The notes under the pieces are model-generated. The model ran no database searches, was not told where the DNA came from, and saw nothing but the letters and a program-made list of their open reading frames with translations. A stretch of 64,000 nt of DNA from CAZQIC01 sp964593555 (GTDB taxonomy: Bacteria > Bacteroidota > Bacteroidia > JAFLBG01), in contig CAZQIC010000001.1 of the NCBI GenBank assembly GCA_964593555.1, positions 1 to 64,000 of the forward strand. Direction: 5' to 3'. This document shows, piece by piece, positions 8,975 to 17,491 of the stretch; within the stretch, counting starts at the first letter, position 1, and each line of letters opens with the position of its first letter. The position numbers and the translations under genes are program-made.

Positions 8975-10825
8975 ATGAGCGCAACAGTCGAAGATAAAAA
9001 ACAAGTCGTAATTCTTTTTGCCGGTGATTCCGGTGATGGTATCCAGTTGGCGGGTTCGCAATTTACTTCTGCCTCGGCATTATTTGGTAACGACATAAGT
9101 ACCTTTCCAAATTTTCCGGCTGAGATAAGGGCTCCGCAAGGTACACTTGCCGGAGTGTCCGGTTTTCAATTGCATTTCGGGAGTATTAATATTTATACTG
9201 CTGGCGATGTATGTGATGTATTGGTAGTGATGAACGCTGCCGCATTAAAAGCAAATTTACATCAGTTGAAAGAGGGTGGAGTGATCATTGTAAACAGCGA
9301 TGGTTTTGATCCTAAAAATTTGGGTCTCGCAAAATACCCTAAGGATGTAAATCCGTTGACGGATGGTTCATTGGATAAATACACTGTTATAAATATCGAT
9401 GTTACTAAATTAACACGCACATGTCTCACTGATTCCGGTCTTAGTACTAAGGAAACGGATCGTTCTAAAAACATGTTCGTGCTTGGTTTTATTTATTGGA
9501 TGTACAATCGCGACATTGATTTCTCCATCGATTTTATAAACGAAAAATTTAAGGGACAACAGAACCTGATTGATGCTAATGTTAAAGTGCTAAAAGCAGG
9601 TTATAGCTTTGGCGATACAACAGAAACTCCAATGTCGAGATATAATGTTGCGCCGGCTCCAATGCCTAAAGGTACATACAGAAGTATAATGGGCAACCAG
9701 GCATCAGCGTACGGTTTAATTGCTGCTTCAGAAAAGTCGGGATTGAAACTTTTTTACGGAACTTATCCTATAACACCTGCATCAGATATTTTGCATGAGC
9801 TATCAAAATATAAAAATTTTGGTGTTCGTACTTTCCAGGCAGAAGATGAGATAGCTGCTGTAACTGCCGCTATTGGCGCATCTTTCGGAGGTGCCTTAGG
9901 TGTTACCGCTTCGTCTGGTCCGGGTATTGCACTTAAATCAGAAGCAATTGGTTTGGCTGTAATGTTGGAATTGCCATTGATAATTTGTAATGTACAACGT
10001 GGCGGGCCGAGTACAGGATTACCAACTAAAACTGAGCAAGCAGATTTGTTACAAGCGCTTTATGGACGTAATTCAGAGTGTCCTGCAGTGGTTGTAGCTT
10101 CAAAATCTCCTTCCGATTGTTTTGATGTTGCTTATGAAGCATGTCGTATTGCAATAGAACACATGACACCCGTTTTTTATCTTTCAGATGGATACATTGC
10201 AAATGGATCGGAGCCTTGGCGCTTTCCTTCATCGGCAGATTTAAAATCTATTCACGTAAAATTCGCCACTGAAAAAAATAATGCAGCGGGCGATAAATAT
10301 TTGCCGTATAAACGGGATGAAAAATTATCCCGCCCCTGGGCATTGCCCGGTACAAAAGGATTAGAACATCGCATTGGAGGCTTGGAAAAAGAACATGAAA
10401 CAGGAAACATTTCTTACGATCCGGAGAATCATGAATTCATGGTAAGGCTGCGTGCAGAAAAAATCGAAAAGATAGCTGACTATATTCCTTTGCAAAAAAT
10501 TGAACAAGGAAAAGAGAAAGGAAAATTGCTGGTATTAGGTTGGGGTTCTACATATGGCTCTATAAAAACAGCTGTTGCAGAAGCGATTAAAGAGGGGTAT
10601 GATGTGTCACAAGCACACCTAACTTATATTAACCCTCTTCCGAAAAATATAGGAGAAATAATAAAAAGTTTTGACAAAGTGTTGATCCCTGAAATGAATA
10701 TGGGGCAGCTGTCAAAAATTATTCGTGATAAATTTTTGATCGATGCAATTGGATTAAATAAAATAAAAGGATTGCCATTTATGGCCGAAGAAATTAAGAA
10801 AGCAATAGTGAATACACTTAAATAA
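8975..10825 (+). CDS. korA: 2-oxoacid:ferredoxin oxidoreductase, fused gamma-alpha subunit
   Basis: 616 residues. It forms, with the beta subunit encoded at 12531, an enzyme that decarboxylates a 2-oxoacid (probably 2-oxoglutarate) to the CoA thioester and reduces ferredoxin. The gamma domain occupies about 8-190 (FAGDSGDGIQLAGSQF), the pyrimidine-binding alpha domain about 225-440 (YGTYPITPASDILHEL, QAEDEIAAVTAAIGAS, TASSGPGIALKSEA) and a transketolase C-like domain the end. The gamma-alpha fusion and length are usual for Bacteroidota. The korB gene does not follow directly; a secreted protein gene intervenes after 6 bp. Substrate choice is inferred from family, not from a specific residue. 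Confidence 0.88.
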   Translation: MSATVEDKKQVVILFAGDSGDGIQLAGSQFTSASALFGNDISTFPNFPAEIRAPQGTLAGVSGFQLHFGSINIYTAGDVCDVLVVMNAAALKANLHQLKEGGVIIVNSDGFDPKNLGLAKYPKDVNPLTDGSLDKYTVINIDVTKLTRTCLTDSGLSTKETDRSKNMFVLGFIYWMYNRDIDFSIDFINEKFKGQQNLIDANVKVLKAGYSFGDTTETPMSRYNVAPAPMPKGTYRSIMGNQASAYGLIAASEKSGLKLFYGTYPITPASDILHELSKYKNFGVRTFQAEDEIAAVTAAIGASFGGALGVTASSGPGIALKSEAIGLAVMLELPLIICNVQRGGPSTGLPTKTEQADLLQALYGRNSECPAVVVASKSPSDCFDVAYEACRIAIEHMTPVFYLSDGYIANGSEPWRFPSSADLKSIHVKFATEKNNAAGDKYLPYKRDEKLSRPWALPGTKGLEHRIGGLEKEHETGNISYDPENHEFMVRLRAEKIEKIADYIPLQKIEQGKEKGKLLVLGWGSTYGSIKTAVAEAIKEGYDVSQAHLTYINPLPKNIGEIIKSFDKVLIPEMNMGQLSKIIRDKFLIDAIGLNKIKGLPFMAEEIKKAIVNTLK

Positions 10826-10831
10826 GAATCA

Positions 10832-12496
10832 ATGAAAAAAGTATTATTGTATTTGGGTTTAACTGTAATTACTGTCGCTAATAGTTATGCTTCACTAACC
10901 GATAGTTTAGTTGCTTGTTATTCTTTTTCGGGTAACGCTAATGATGGCAGCGGTAATGGGCATAATGGAACTGTAACAACTGCAACACTTTCTGCTGACA
11001 GGTTTACAAGAGCTAACAGTGCGTATAATTTTAATGGTACTTCCGGTCATGTTTTTGTTCCTGCCGACTCTTTTTTAAATGTTAATTATACTTATTCTGC
11101 ATGGGTAAAATTAAATAGTATTCCCTCGTTTGGTGGTTCTACATATGTATTATCTGTTGGTAGCACCGCAGGTGATCAGGCAATATCGTTACAGAACAAT
11201 TCTAACTGGGTGGGGTGGAGTGCAGCAGGATATACAGGAACAGGTGGTGTTCCAGGAGCAACACAAAGTGTTTCCGGTGTTCTTCCTTCTACCGGTGCAT
11301 GGTATCATTTAGTTGCGTCACGAAACAACTCAACTTTAAAGCTGTACGTAAACGGACAACTTGCCGCAACTACTAATCCTCCGGCAGCACCGTATTACGG
11401 TTCTGACGCTTCTAAAAAAGTGGTAATAGGTGAACGGTTTGCTTTCAGCAATACGTTTGATGGTTTGATTGATGATGTTAGGATTTACAAAAAAGCCTTG
11501 GATAGCAGCGAAATAAGTCAAATATATTTTTCGGCTAATTTATTAAACGGCCTTGTGGCTTGTTACCCTTTTACTGGTAATGCTAACGATGGAAGTGGGA
11601 ACGGACATCATGGAACTGTAACCACTTCTACATTAACAGCGGACCGATTTGTAAGCGTTAACAGCGCTTATGTTTTTGATGGTACATCAGGCCATGTTTT
11701 GGTTCCCGCCGATTCTTTTTTAAATGCTAACTATACTTATTCTGCTTGGGTAAAAGCAAATAGCGTTCCTGCATTTGGTGGTTCTACATATATATTGTCA
11801 ATTGGAAGTACAGCCGGTGATCAGGCAATTTCAGTACAAAATAATTCAAATTGGGTGGGATGGAGTGCAGCAGGGTATACAGGAACAGGTGGTGTTCCGG
11901 GAGCAACGCAAAGTGTTTCTGGATCTCTTCCTACTGTGGGTACATGGTATCATTTAGTTGCTACACGAAACGATTCAACTCTTAAATTATATGTGAATGG
12001 ACAGATCGCTGCAATAACGTATCCACCAGCAGCACCGTATTATGGTTCTGACCCTGTTAAAAAAGTAGTTATTGGAGAGCGCTTTGCACTCAGCAATACA
12101 TTTGACGGCGTTATAGACGATGCAAGAGTATATAAAAGAGCATTAACAAGTGCAGAAGTTATGGTATTGTATTTATCTCCAGCCGGTTGTTCAATGTCAT
12201 CCGGGGAGCTTACTTGCTCTGGATTTGTTTCTGTAAATGAAAATGACCTTGAAGGTGGATTTAAATTATATCCAAACCCGAGTAAAGGCGTATTTGATCT
12301 GGAGCTTGGAAATAATGAAAGTAATATGAAAGTCTTTATTGTTAATTCAATGGGGCAAATTGTTTATGAGAATACAATTGAAAAATTTGGCAATAAATCA
12401 GAAAAAATAAATTTATCTGCTTGTGCCAAAGGAATGTACTTTGTTGTTGTTCAGACAAAGGATAAGCAGGTTGCAAAAAAGATAATTATTGAATAA
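10832..12496 (+). CDS. Secreted protein with two LamG domains and T9SS type A sorting domain
   Basis: A 554-residue secreted protein with a signal peptide (cut near NSYA), two near-identical LamG/concanavalin-like domains (about 22-235 and 236-450; each has YxFxGNANDGSGNG, YTYSAWVK, WYHLVA and ALxSxE), and a C-terminal type A sorting domain (FKLYPNPSKGVFDLEL ... KKIIIE). LamG domains bind carbohydrate or protein ligands; none can be named here. The domains are so alike at DNA level that the duplication looks recent. The location is odd: it lies between korA (6 bp upstream) and korB (34 bp downstream) in the same direction, so it is probably co-transcribed with a cytoplasmic enzyme it has no evident link to. 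Confidence 0.88.
   Translation: MKKVLLYLGLTVITVANSYASLTDSLVACYSFSGNANDGSGNGHNGTVTTATLSADRFTRANSAYNFNGTSGHVFVPADSFLNVNYTYSAWVKLNSIPSFGGSTYVLSVGSTAGDQAISLQNNSNWVGWSAAGYTGTGGVPGATQSVSGVLPSTGAWYHLVASRNNSTLKLYVNGQLAATTNPPAAPYYGSDASKKVVIGERFAFSNTFDGLIDDVRIYKKALDSSEISQIYFSANLLNGLVACYPFTGNANDGSGNGHHGTVTTSTLTADRFVSVNSAYVFDGTSGHVLVPADSFLNANYTYSAWVKANSVPAFGGSTYILSIGSTAGDQAISVQNNSNWVGWSAAGYTGTGGVPGATQSVSGSLPTVGTWYHLVATRNDSTLKLYVNGQIAAITYPPAAPYYGSDPVKKVVIGERFALSNTFDGVIDDARVYKRALTSAEVMVLYLSPAGCSMSSGELTCSGFVSVNENDLEGGFKLYPNPSKGVFDLELGNNESNMKVFIVNSMGQIVYENTIEKFGNKSEKINLSACAKGMYFVVVQTKDKQVAKKIIIE
10895..12184 (+). repeat. Tandem duplication of a 645-bp LamG unit
   Basis: The tract AGGAACAGGTGGTG occurs at 11236 and again at 11881, exactly 645 bp (215 codons) apart. 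Surrounding bases differ mainly at single positions. Boundaries are approximate. Confidence 0.85.
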
Positions 12497-12530
12497 GATT
12501 TTTTAAAAGTACAACGTTTGATATAGGTTT

Positions 12531-13565
12531 ATGGAAGAGGTGTCCACAAAAATAAAACTAACTCCCAAGGATTTTGTAACCGATCAGGATATACGCTGGT
12601 GTCCCGGTTGTGGTGACTATTCCATCCTTAAACAGGTGCAAAGTATAATGCCGGAGATAGGTGTTAACAAAGAAGATATTGTTTTTATTTCAGGTATTGG
12701 TTGTTCATCGAGGTTCCCTTATTATATGGATACTTTTGGTTTGCATGGTATTCACGGGCGCGCTGCTTCAATAATAAGCGGCCTAAAAGCTGTGCGGCCC
12801 GATTTGAGTTTGTGGATGATTACGGGTGACGGCGATAGTCTTTCAATTGGAGGAAATCATTTTATTCATTTGCTCAGAAGAAATTTTGATGTGAATGTGT
12901 TGCTTTTTAATAACGAGATATACGGTTTAACAAAGGGGCAATACTCACCAACATCTCCTGTTGGTAAAGTAGCTAAGTCAACCCCTATGGGATCTGTTGA
13001 TCATCCTTTCAATCCGTTAGCATTGGCTCTTGGTGCTGATGCAACTTTTGTGGCGCGTTCGATGGATCGCGATCCAAAACATTTAAGAGAAATGTTAATG
13101 CGCACCAATCAGCATAAAGGCACTTCGTTATTGGAGATATATCAAAACTGTAACGTGTTTAACGATGGAGCTTTTGAAGTGTTTACTGAAAAGTTATCAA
13201 AGAAGAATGAAACAATTTTCGTTGAACAAGGAAGGCCCCTGCTTTTTGGCGACAATAATAACCTTGGTATAAAATTGGATGGGTTTAAACCTGTTGTGAT
13301 TGATGTAAGTCTGAATAACGCATCAATAAATGATCTTTGGATACACGATGAAAAAGATCGTGTTAAAGCGGGGATCCTTGTGAGAATGTTTGATGAGCCA
13401 AGAACTCAAGGTGCTATGCCTCGCCCGTTTGGTGTATTGTATAGTGAAGACAGATTTACATACGAGGTAGAATTGAATAAGCAGGTAGAAGATATTATTC
13501 AGCAAAAAGGAAAAGGAAACCTAGATGCTTTGTTAAAAGGGAAAAACACCTGGGAAATAAAATGA
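12531..13565 (+). CDS. korB: 2-oxoacid:ferredoxin oxidoreductase, beta subunit
   Basis: A 344-residue thiamine-diphosphate-binding subunit. WCPGCGDYSILK near the N-terminus and GDGDSLSIGGNHFIHLLRRN with the following NNEIYGLTKGQYSPTS form the ThDP/Mg site and the characteristic beta-subunit signature. With the gamma-alpha subunit at 8975 it should make the full enzyme, probably 2-oxoglutarate:ferredoxin oxidoreductase in the TCA cycle. A hairpin element begins 3 bp after the stop and may act in 3' end formation. Confidence 0.9.
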   Translation: MEEVSTKIKLTPKDFVTDQDIRWCPGCGDYSILKQVQSIMPEIGVNKEDIVFISGIGCSSRFPYYMDTFGLHGIHGRAASIISGLKAVRPDLSLWMITGDGDSLSIGGNHFIHLLRRNFDVNVLLFNNEIYGLTKGQYSPTSPVGKVAKSTPMGSVDHPFNPLALALGADATFVARSMDRDPKHLREMLMRTNQHKGTSLLEIYQNCNVFNDGAFEVFTEKLSKKNETIFVEQGRPLLFGDNNNLGIKLDGFKPVVIDVSLNNASINDLWIHDEKDRVKAGILVRMFDEPRTQGAMPRPFGVLYSEDRFTYEVELNKQVEDIIQQKGKGNLDALLKGKNTWEIK

Positions 13566-13567
13566 TG

Positions 13568-13640
13568 ATAGTGTTAGTGATCAAGCCTTGGCATGAGAGC
13601 GTTACACTATCACATCCCGATAGCGAAGCGAATCGGGATC
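13568..13640. repeat. Two-hairpin intergenic element, copy 1
   Basis: First hairpin: outer arms ATAGTGT (13568-13574) and ACACTAT (13604-13610), inner arms TCA-A-GCC and GGC-A-TGA (13581-13596). Second hairpin: ATCCCGAT (13614-13621) and ATCGGGAT (13632-13639). A second copy at 16117-16184 differs by changes that keep the pairing. It lies between korB and the protease gene. It may serve as terminator or be a REP-like mobile repeat. Confidence 0.75.
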
Positions 13641-13691
13641 TAAGATTAATAGATAAGTAAATACGATTGAAAAATAAATAATTTATTACTC

Positions 13692-15104
13692 GTGAAAAAA
13701 ATTATTTTTTTATTATTTTCTTTCTTTTTTGTCTCCATTTCTTCTTTTGCTCAACTTGATGCAAAATCTATTGCTTCCAATTATTACAAGGGTGTTGTTA
13801 AAATATTACTTTTCGATTCAGCTGCAGAAAAAAAAGAGGCCGGTAAAGGTTATATAAGCAGGGGCTCTGGATTTATTGTTAATGAAGACGGCATTATATT
13901 TACCAATAGGCATGTTGTTGAGTTTTGCGTATACGGTTATGCCGAGTACGATTATTATGATAAAGACAATGGTAGCAAAATTAAAGTGTTTGATACTTAT
14001 ACCAGTGATCTGGCGACTAACCCGGATGTTGTAAAAGTTCATAGGACGGGTTTCGCAATACCCATCGTTCAGGTATATACCGGCAAAGGCGAAAATGATT
14101 ATAAGCTTTATAAAGGCGAAGTATTGACTGTTGGTATGGGTTCTTTTGACGGAGCCATGGTTAAAATAGTTTCTGATATGAATGGTAAGCCCGTGAATAC
14201 AAAATTTTTCTCCTTACCTATTGGTGATTCTGACAAATCACAGCAAGGAGAAGATTTATGCATATTCGGATTTCCGGCGCAATATGATGGCAGTATTGAT
14301 TTGATGATAAAGGATATGAGTACACTCACCTTTGGAAAACTGAGCGGCTACGATTATGTATTTAATAAGGATTATGGCTATATAAAAACAGATGCTTCTA
14401 TAAACAGTGGCAATAGCGGCGGACCCGTCTTCAGTGAATCCAATAAAGTAATTGGTATTGCAACTGCCACAGGCAATAAAACAAATATTGGTTTGGTCGG
14501 AGGGATAAATGGAATGTATTATGTTGCAGCTGCACAAGGAGCCATATTAAAACAATTAGTTGCAAAGGGATTGACTATACCCGAAAACGCCGGATCAATA
14601 CAAACGGTTTCCGGTGAGCGTGTACAAATACTTTCTGCAGATGAAATAAATGTTTCCAAAACAGGATCCACAAATGCATCCAAAGGCAACAAGATCACTT
14701 TTGGTAATTCGAAAAAACCTGAAGCAAACAACGGAGGTTCTTATAAGGTAAGTTCAAATTATTATAACAATTCAAAGGTCACATTCACAAGCCGTATTAA
14801 TGATGATGGTTCACTTGGACCTAAGCTTTCTGAATTTACGATTGATAATAAAAATAAGGGGCTTATATATATTGATATAGATAATTATCCTAAACAATTA
14901 AAAACGGATAAGTTGATCGTTGATGTTTTTATGAAGCAAAACGGAGAATACAAAAAAACGGAAACAAAAACGTTTAATATAACACCCACTGTAAAGGCTT
15001 CGTTTTTTAAATATAATTTTACGCAGCCCGGTGATTATAAATTTGCCATTTACAACCAGGGTGAGGCTTGGATAAATAATGGTTTTATTACCGTTCGCAA
15101 ATAA
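13692..15104 (+). CDS. Exported trypsin-like serine protease
   Basis: 470 residues starting at GTG; no in-frame ATG gives a signal peptide, while GTG gives a clean one (KKIIFLLF ... SFAQ). A chymotrypsin-fold protease domain follows: His74 in TNRHVV, Asp153 in SFDGAMVKI and Ser242 in SGNSGGPVF form a believable catalytic triad, like HtrA/Deg enzymes. No PDZ domain is evident; residues of about 300-470 form a separate beta-rich domain ending in an envelope-protein-like fold (YPKQLKTDKLIVDVF). It is likely periplasmic or surface, possibly in protein quality control. There is no T9SS signal. Confidence 0.82.
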   Translation: MKKIIFLLFSFFFVSISSFAQLDAKSIASNYYKGVVKILLFDSAAEKKEAGKGYISRGSGFIVNEDGIIFTNRHVVEFCVYGYAEYDYYDKDNGSKIKVFDTYTSDLATNPDVVKVHRTGFAIPIVQVYTGKGENDYKLYKGEVLTVGMGSFDGAMVKIVSDMNGKPVNTKFFSLPIGDSDKSQQGEDLCIFGFPAQYDGSIDLMIKDMSTLTFGKLSGYDYVFNKDYGYIKTDASINSGNSGGPVFSESNKVIGIATATGNKTNIGLVGGINGMYYVAAAQGAILKQLVAKGLTIPENAGSIQTVSGERVQILSADEINVSKTGSTNASKGNKITFGNSKKPEANNGGSYKVSSNYYNNSKVTFTSRINDDGSLGPKLSEFTIDNKNKGLIYIDIDNYPKQLKTDKLIVDVFMKQNGEYKKTETKTFNITPTVKASFFKYNFTQPGDYKFAIYNQGEAWINNGFITVRK

Positions 15105-15149
15105 TTCCGTTCCGGGATTATTTATTAATTTCGTTTCAAATTATACAAC

Positions 15150-16115
15150 ATGAGAAGACTCATTTTACTGTGTAGCTTATTGTTTACCATTTCTGTTTAC
15201 TCCCAGGTTGTTGATGCAGAAGGCAAACTTCGCACACAGAAGGAGGATACTGTTGTTGGTTGGAAAAAAGGAGGAGTTATAGTGCTAAATTTTGCACAAA
15301 GTTCATTCACTAATTGGGCCGCGGGGGGACAAAATTCAATTTCAGGAAACGGCCTGGTAAGTTTATTTGCCAATTATAAAAAAGGAGAGAACACCTGGGA
15401 CAACAATTTTGATTTAGGGTATGGGGCTATGCTGCAGGGTAATAATTTGGCAAAAGAAAAACCTATTAAGACAGATGATAAGGTTGAACTAAATTCAAAA
15501 TACGGTCGCAAAGCATCCAAGCAATGGTACTACGCTTATTTGCTAAATGTGAAAACGCAAATGGCGCCCGGATATAACTATCCGAATACAACTGATAAAA
15601 TTTCCGATCTGTTTGCTCCAGGTTATATTCTTTCTGCAATTGGCATGGACTTTAAACCCAATGATGGCTTTAATTTATTTATTGCGCCGGTTACCGTAAA
15701 AATAACAATTGTTAATAATGATGCATTGGCAGATGCCGGTGCGTTTGGTGTAGAGCCGGCAACATACGATACGTCTGGCAACAAACTAACTAATGGAACA
15801 AAGGTGCGTATGGAGCTTGGAGGATATTTGCGGATGATGTATAAAAAAGAAATAATGAAGAATGTAACTTTTCAAACTAAATTAGATCTGTTCTCAAACT
15901 ATATGAATAATCCCGGGAACATAGATGTAAATTGGGAAAACCTGATTTCTATGAAAGTGAATAAATACATTTCTGCGACAATTAATACTCAGCTTATTTA
16001 CGATAATGATATTGATATTGGCGTTGATAAAGATGGAGATGATATTATTGATGAGGTTGGGCCGAGGCTACAATTCAAAGAAATTTTTGGAGTAGGATTT
16101 TCATATAAGTTTTGA
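15150..16115 (+). CDS. DUF3078 outer-membrane-like protein
   Basis: 321 residues with a signal peptide (MRRLILLCSLLFTISVYSQ). The body matches the DUF3078 family by its NFAQSSFTNWAAGGQNS segment and by alternating aromatic beta strands ending in FGVGFSYKF, so it is probably a beta-barrel in the outer membrane. Function in the family is unknown. An aspartate-rich stretch, DNDIDIGVDKDGDD, near the C-terminus could bind calcium. It lies 45 bp after the protease gene, and a weak -7-like box (TAATTTCG, 15126-15133) precedes it. Confidence 0.82.
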   Translation: MRRLILLCSLLFTISVYSQVVDAEGKLRTQKEDTVVGWKKGGVIVLNFAQSSFTNWAAGGQNSISGNGLVSLFANYKKGENTWDNNFDLGYGAMLQGNNLAKEKPIKTDDKVELNSKYGRKASKQWYYAYLLNVKTQMAPGYNYPNTTDKISDLFAPGYILSAIGMDFKPNDGFNLFIAPVTVKITIVNNDALADAGAFGVEPATYDTSGNKLTNGTKVRMELGGYLRMMYKKEIMKNVTFQTKLDLFSNYMNNPGNIDVNWENLISMKVNKYISATINTQLIYDNDIDIGVDKDGDDIIDEVGPRLQFKEIFGVGFSYKF

Positions 16116-16116
16116 T

Positions 16117-16184
16117 GAATGTGTTAGTGATCACGCCATTAGCGTGAGAGCGTTACACATTCACATCCCGATGAATATCGGGAT
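16117..16184. repeat. Two-hairpin intergenic element, copy 2
   Basis: First hairpin: outer arms GAATGTGT (16117-16124) and ACACATTC (16155-16162), inner arms TCACGC (16131-16136) and GCGTGA (16142-16147). Second hairpin: ATCCCGAT (16165-16172) and ATCGGGAT (16177-16184). It starts 2 bp after the DUF3078 stop codon and precedes mscL. Confidence 0.75.
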
Positions 16185-16227
16185 ATTAAGAAGAAGATAT
16201 TATTATTAACAATCAAAAGAAACAAAC

Positions 16228-16611
16228 ATGGGATTTGTAAAAGAGTTTAAAGAGTTCGCTTTGAAGGGCAATATTATTGATATGGCCATTGGGGTTGTTA
16301 TCGGGGTTGCATTCAATAAAATTATAGGTTCTCTTGTTGACGATATAATTACACCCGCCGTATTGACACCTGCACTTAAGGCAGCACACCTTACCGACCT
16401 TGCGGATCTTACTATTCCCGGAACGGCAATTAAATATGGTAATTTTGTTTCAACCTGTATCTCATTTGTAATAGTTGCAATTGTATTGTTTCTGATAGTA
16501 AAGGCAATCAATGCGGCTAAGAAAAAAGAGGCAGCTGCACCAAGCGCACCTCCAGCACCATCAAATGAAGAAAAGTTGTTGATGGAAATAAGGGACTTGC
16601 TGAAGAAATAA
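16228..16611 (+). CDS. mscL: Large-conductance mechanosensitive channel
   Basis: A 127-residue inner-membrane channel that opens under membrane tension to release solutes during osmotic downshock. The opening FVKEFKEFALKGNIIDMAIG is the diagnostic N-terminus; TM1 is about 16-40 and TM2 about 73-95 (ISFVIVAIVLFLIVKAIN), with a short A/P-rich linker before the C-terminal helix (EEKLLMEIRDLLKK). Length is normal. It is probably a single-gene unit. Confidence 0.96.
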   Translation: MGFVKEFKEFALKGNIIDMAIGVVIGVAFNKIIGSLVDDIITPAVLTPALKAAHLTDLADLTIPGTAIKYGNFVSTCISFVIVAIVLFLIVKAINAAKKKEAAAPSAPPAPSNEEKLLMEIRDLLKK

Positions 16612-16647
16612 TTTCAATAAAAAGCTTGAAGAAATCCTCAGACCCCT

Positions 16648-17430
16648 TTATTGCTTTAGGTTATTGGGAATTTCGCATACCGGTATCGGTTGCATTTTAT
16701 GTAATGCTGCTTTATGCATGCGCTCATAAATATCAAGTACCTTTTTCTCCCTGTCATTAAGCTTTGATAACGCTCCTGGATTTTCTAAAAATGTCATCGC
16801 CCATTCCAGTTCATTGTACGTAGCACCAATCTGATCCTCATCCGTTCTGCCATCTGCCCATAACCCATCAGTGGGGGCGGCATTCAAAATGGAATTTTCA
16901 ACGCCTAATTCCTTAGCAAGGGAGTAAACTTCCGATTTCATAAGGTCAGCAATGGGACTAACATCTACACCGCCGTCACCATACTTGGTAAAAAAGCCAA
17001 CACCAAAATCTTCAATTTTATTTCCTGTTCCGGCAACAAGCATTTTATGACTGCATGCAAATGCGTAAAGTGTTGTCATGCGTAAGCGGGCTCTTGTATT
17101 GGCCATGCTTAACCAATCCTGTACATCAGTAGGATATGTTTTTTCTATTTGGTCAAAAATAGTTGTCAGGTCAATTTCAAATGAAGTAACATTACTGAAA
17201 TTTTTTTTCAACCATTCAACATGTCCTGTTGCGCGTAATAATTCTGCATTGTGCTGCCGGATAGGCATGCTTAATACGATCACTTTTTTTCCGGTTTTGG
17301 CACATAAAGTAGAGGTAAGGGCCGAATCAATTCCTCCGGAAATCCCAATAACAAAGCCTTTTGTATGCGACGTTGTGCAATAATCGTTAAGCCAGTTTAC
17401 AATATGATCTATTACTTCTTTTTTCTTCAT
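16648..17430 (-). CDS. nadE: NH3-dependent NAD+ synthetase
   Basis: 260 residues. It converts nicotinic acid adenine dinucleotide, ATP and ammonia to NAD+. GISGGIDSALT near residue 30 is the ATP pyrophosphatase P-loop, and GTGNKIEDFGVGFFTKYGDG is the NAD synthetase signature. There is no glutaminase domain, so ammonia is the nitrogen donor. It follows a beta-barrel gene on the same strand but is separated from it by a strong terminator, so it probably has its own promoter. nadE is often seen near gldB in Bacteroidota. Confidence 0.95.
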   Translation of the reverse strand: MKKKEVIDHIVNWLNDYCTTSHTKGFVIGISGGIDSALTSTLCAKTGKKVIVLSMPIRQHNAELLRATGHVEWLKKNFSNVTSFEIDLTTIFDQIEKTYPTDVQDWLSMANTRARLRMTTLYAFACSHKMLVAGTGNKIEDFGVGFFTKYGDGGVDVSPIADLMKSEVYSLAKELGVENSILNAAPTDGLWADGRTDEDQIGATYNELEWAMTFLENPGALSKLNDREKKVLDIYERMHKAALHKMQPIPVCEIPNNLKQ

Positions 17431-17448
17431 CGATCGTAAAATAAAAAA

Positions 17449-17475
17449 ATCCCGACCCTGTTACAGAGCCGGGAT
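17449..17475 (-). terminator. Rho-independent terminator after the beta-barrel gene
   Basis: A stem of ATCCCG/CGGGAT arms continues with CTG/CAG pairs around a 3-base loop, with two mismatches. On the minus strand it is followed by TTTTTTT. It lies between the barrel gene (ending 17492) and nadE. Confidence 0.8.
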
Positions 17476-17491
17476 CTTTTTAATTAAATAA

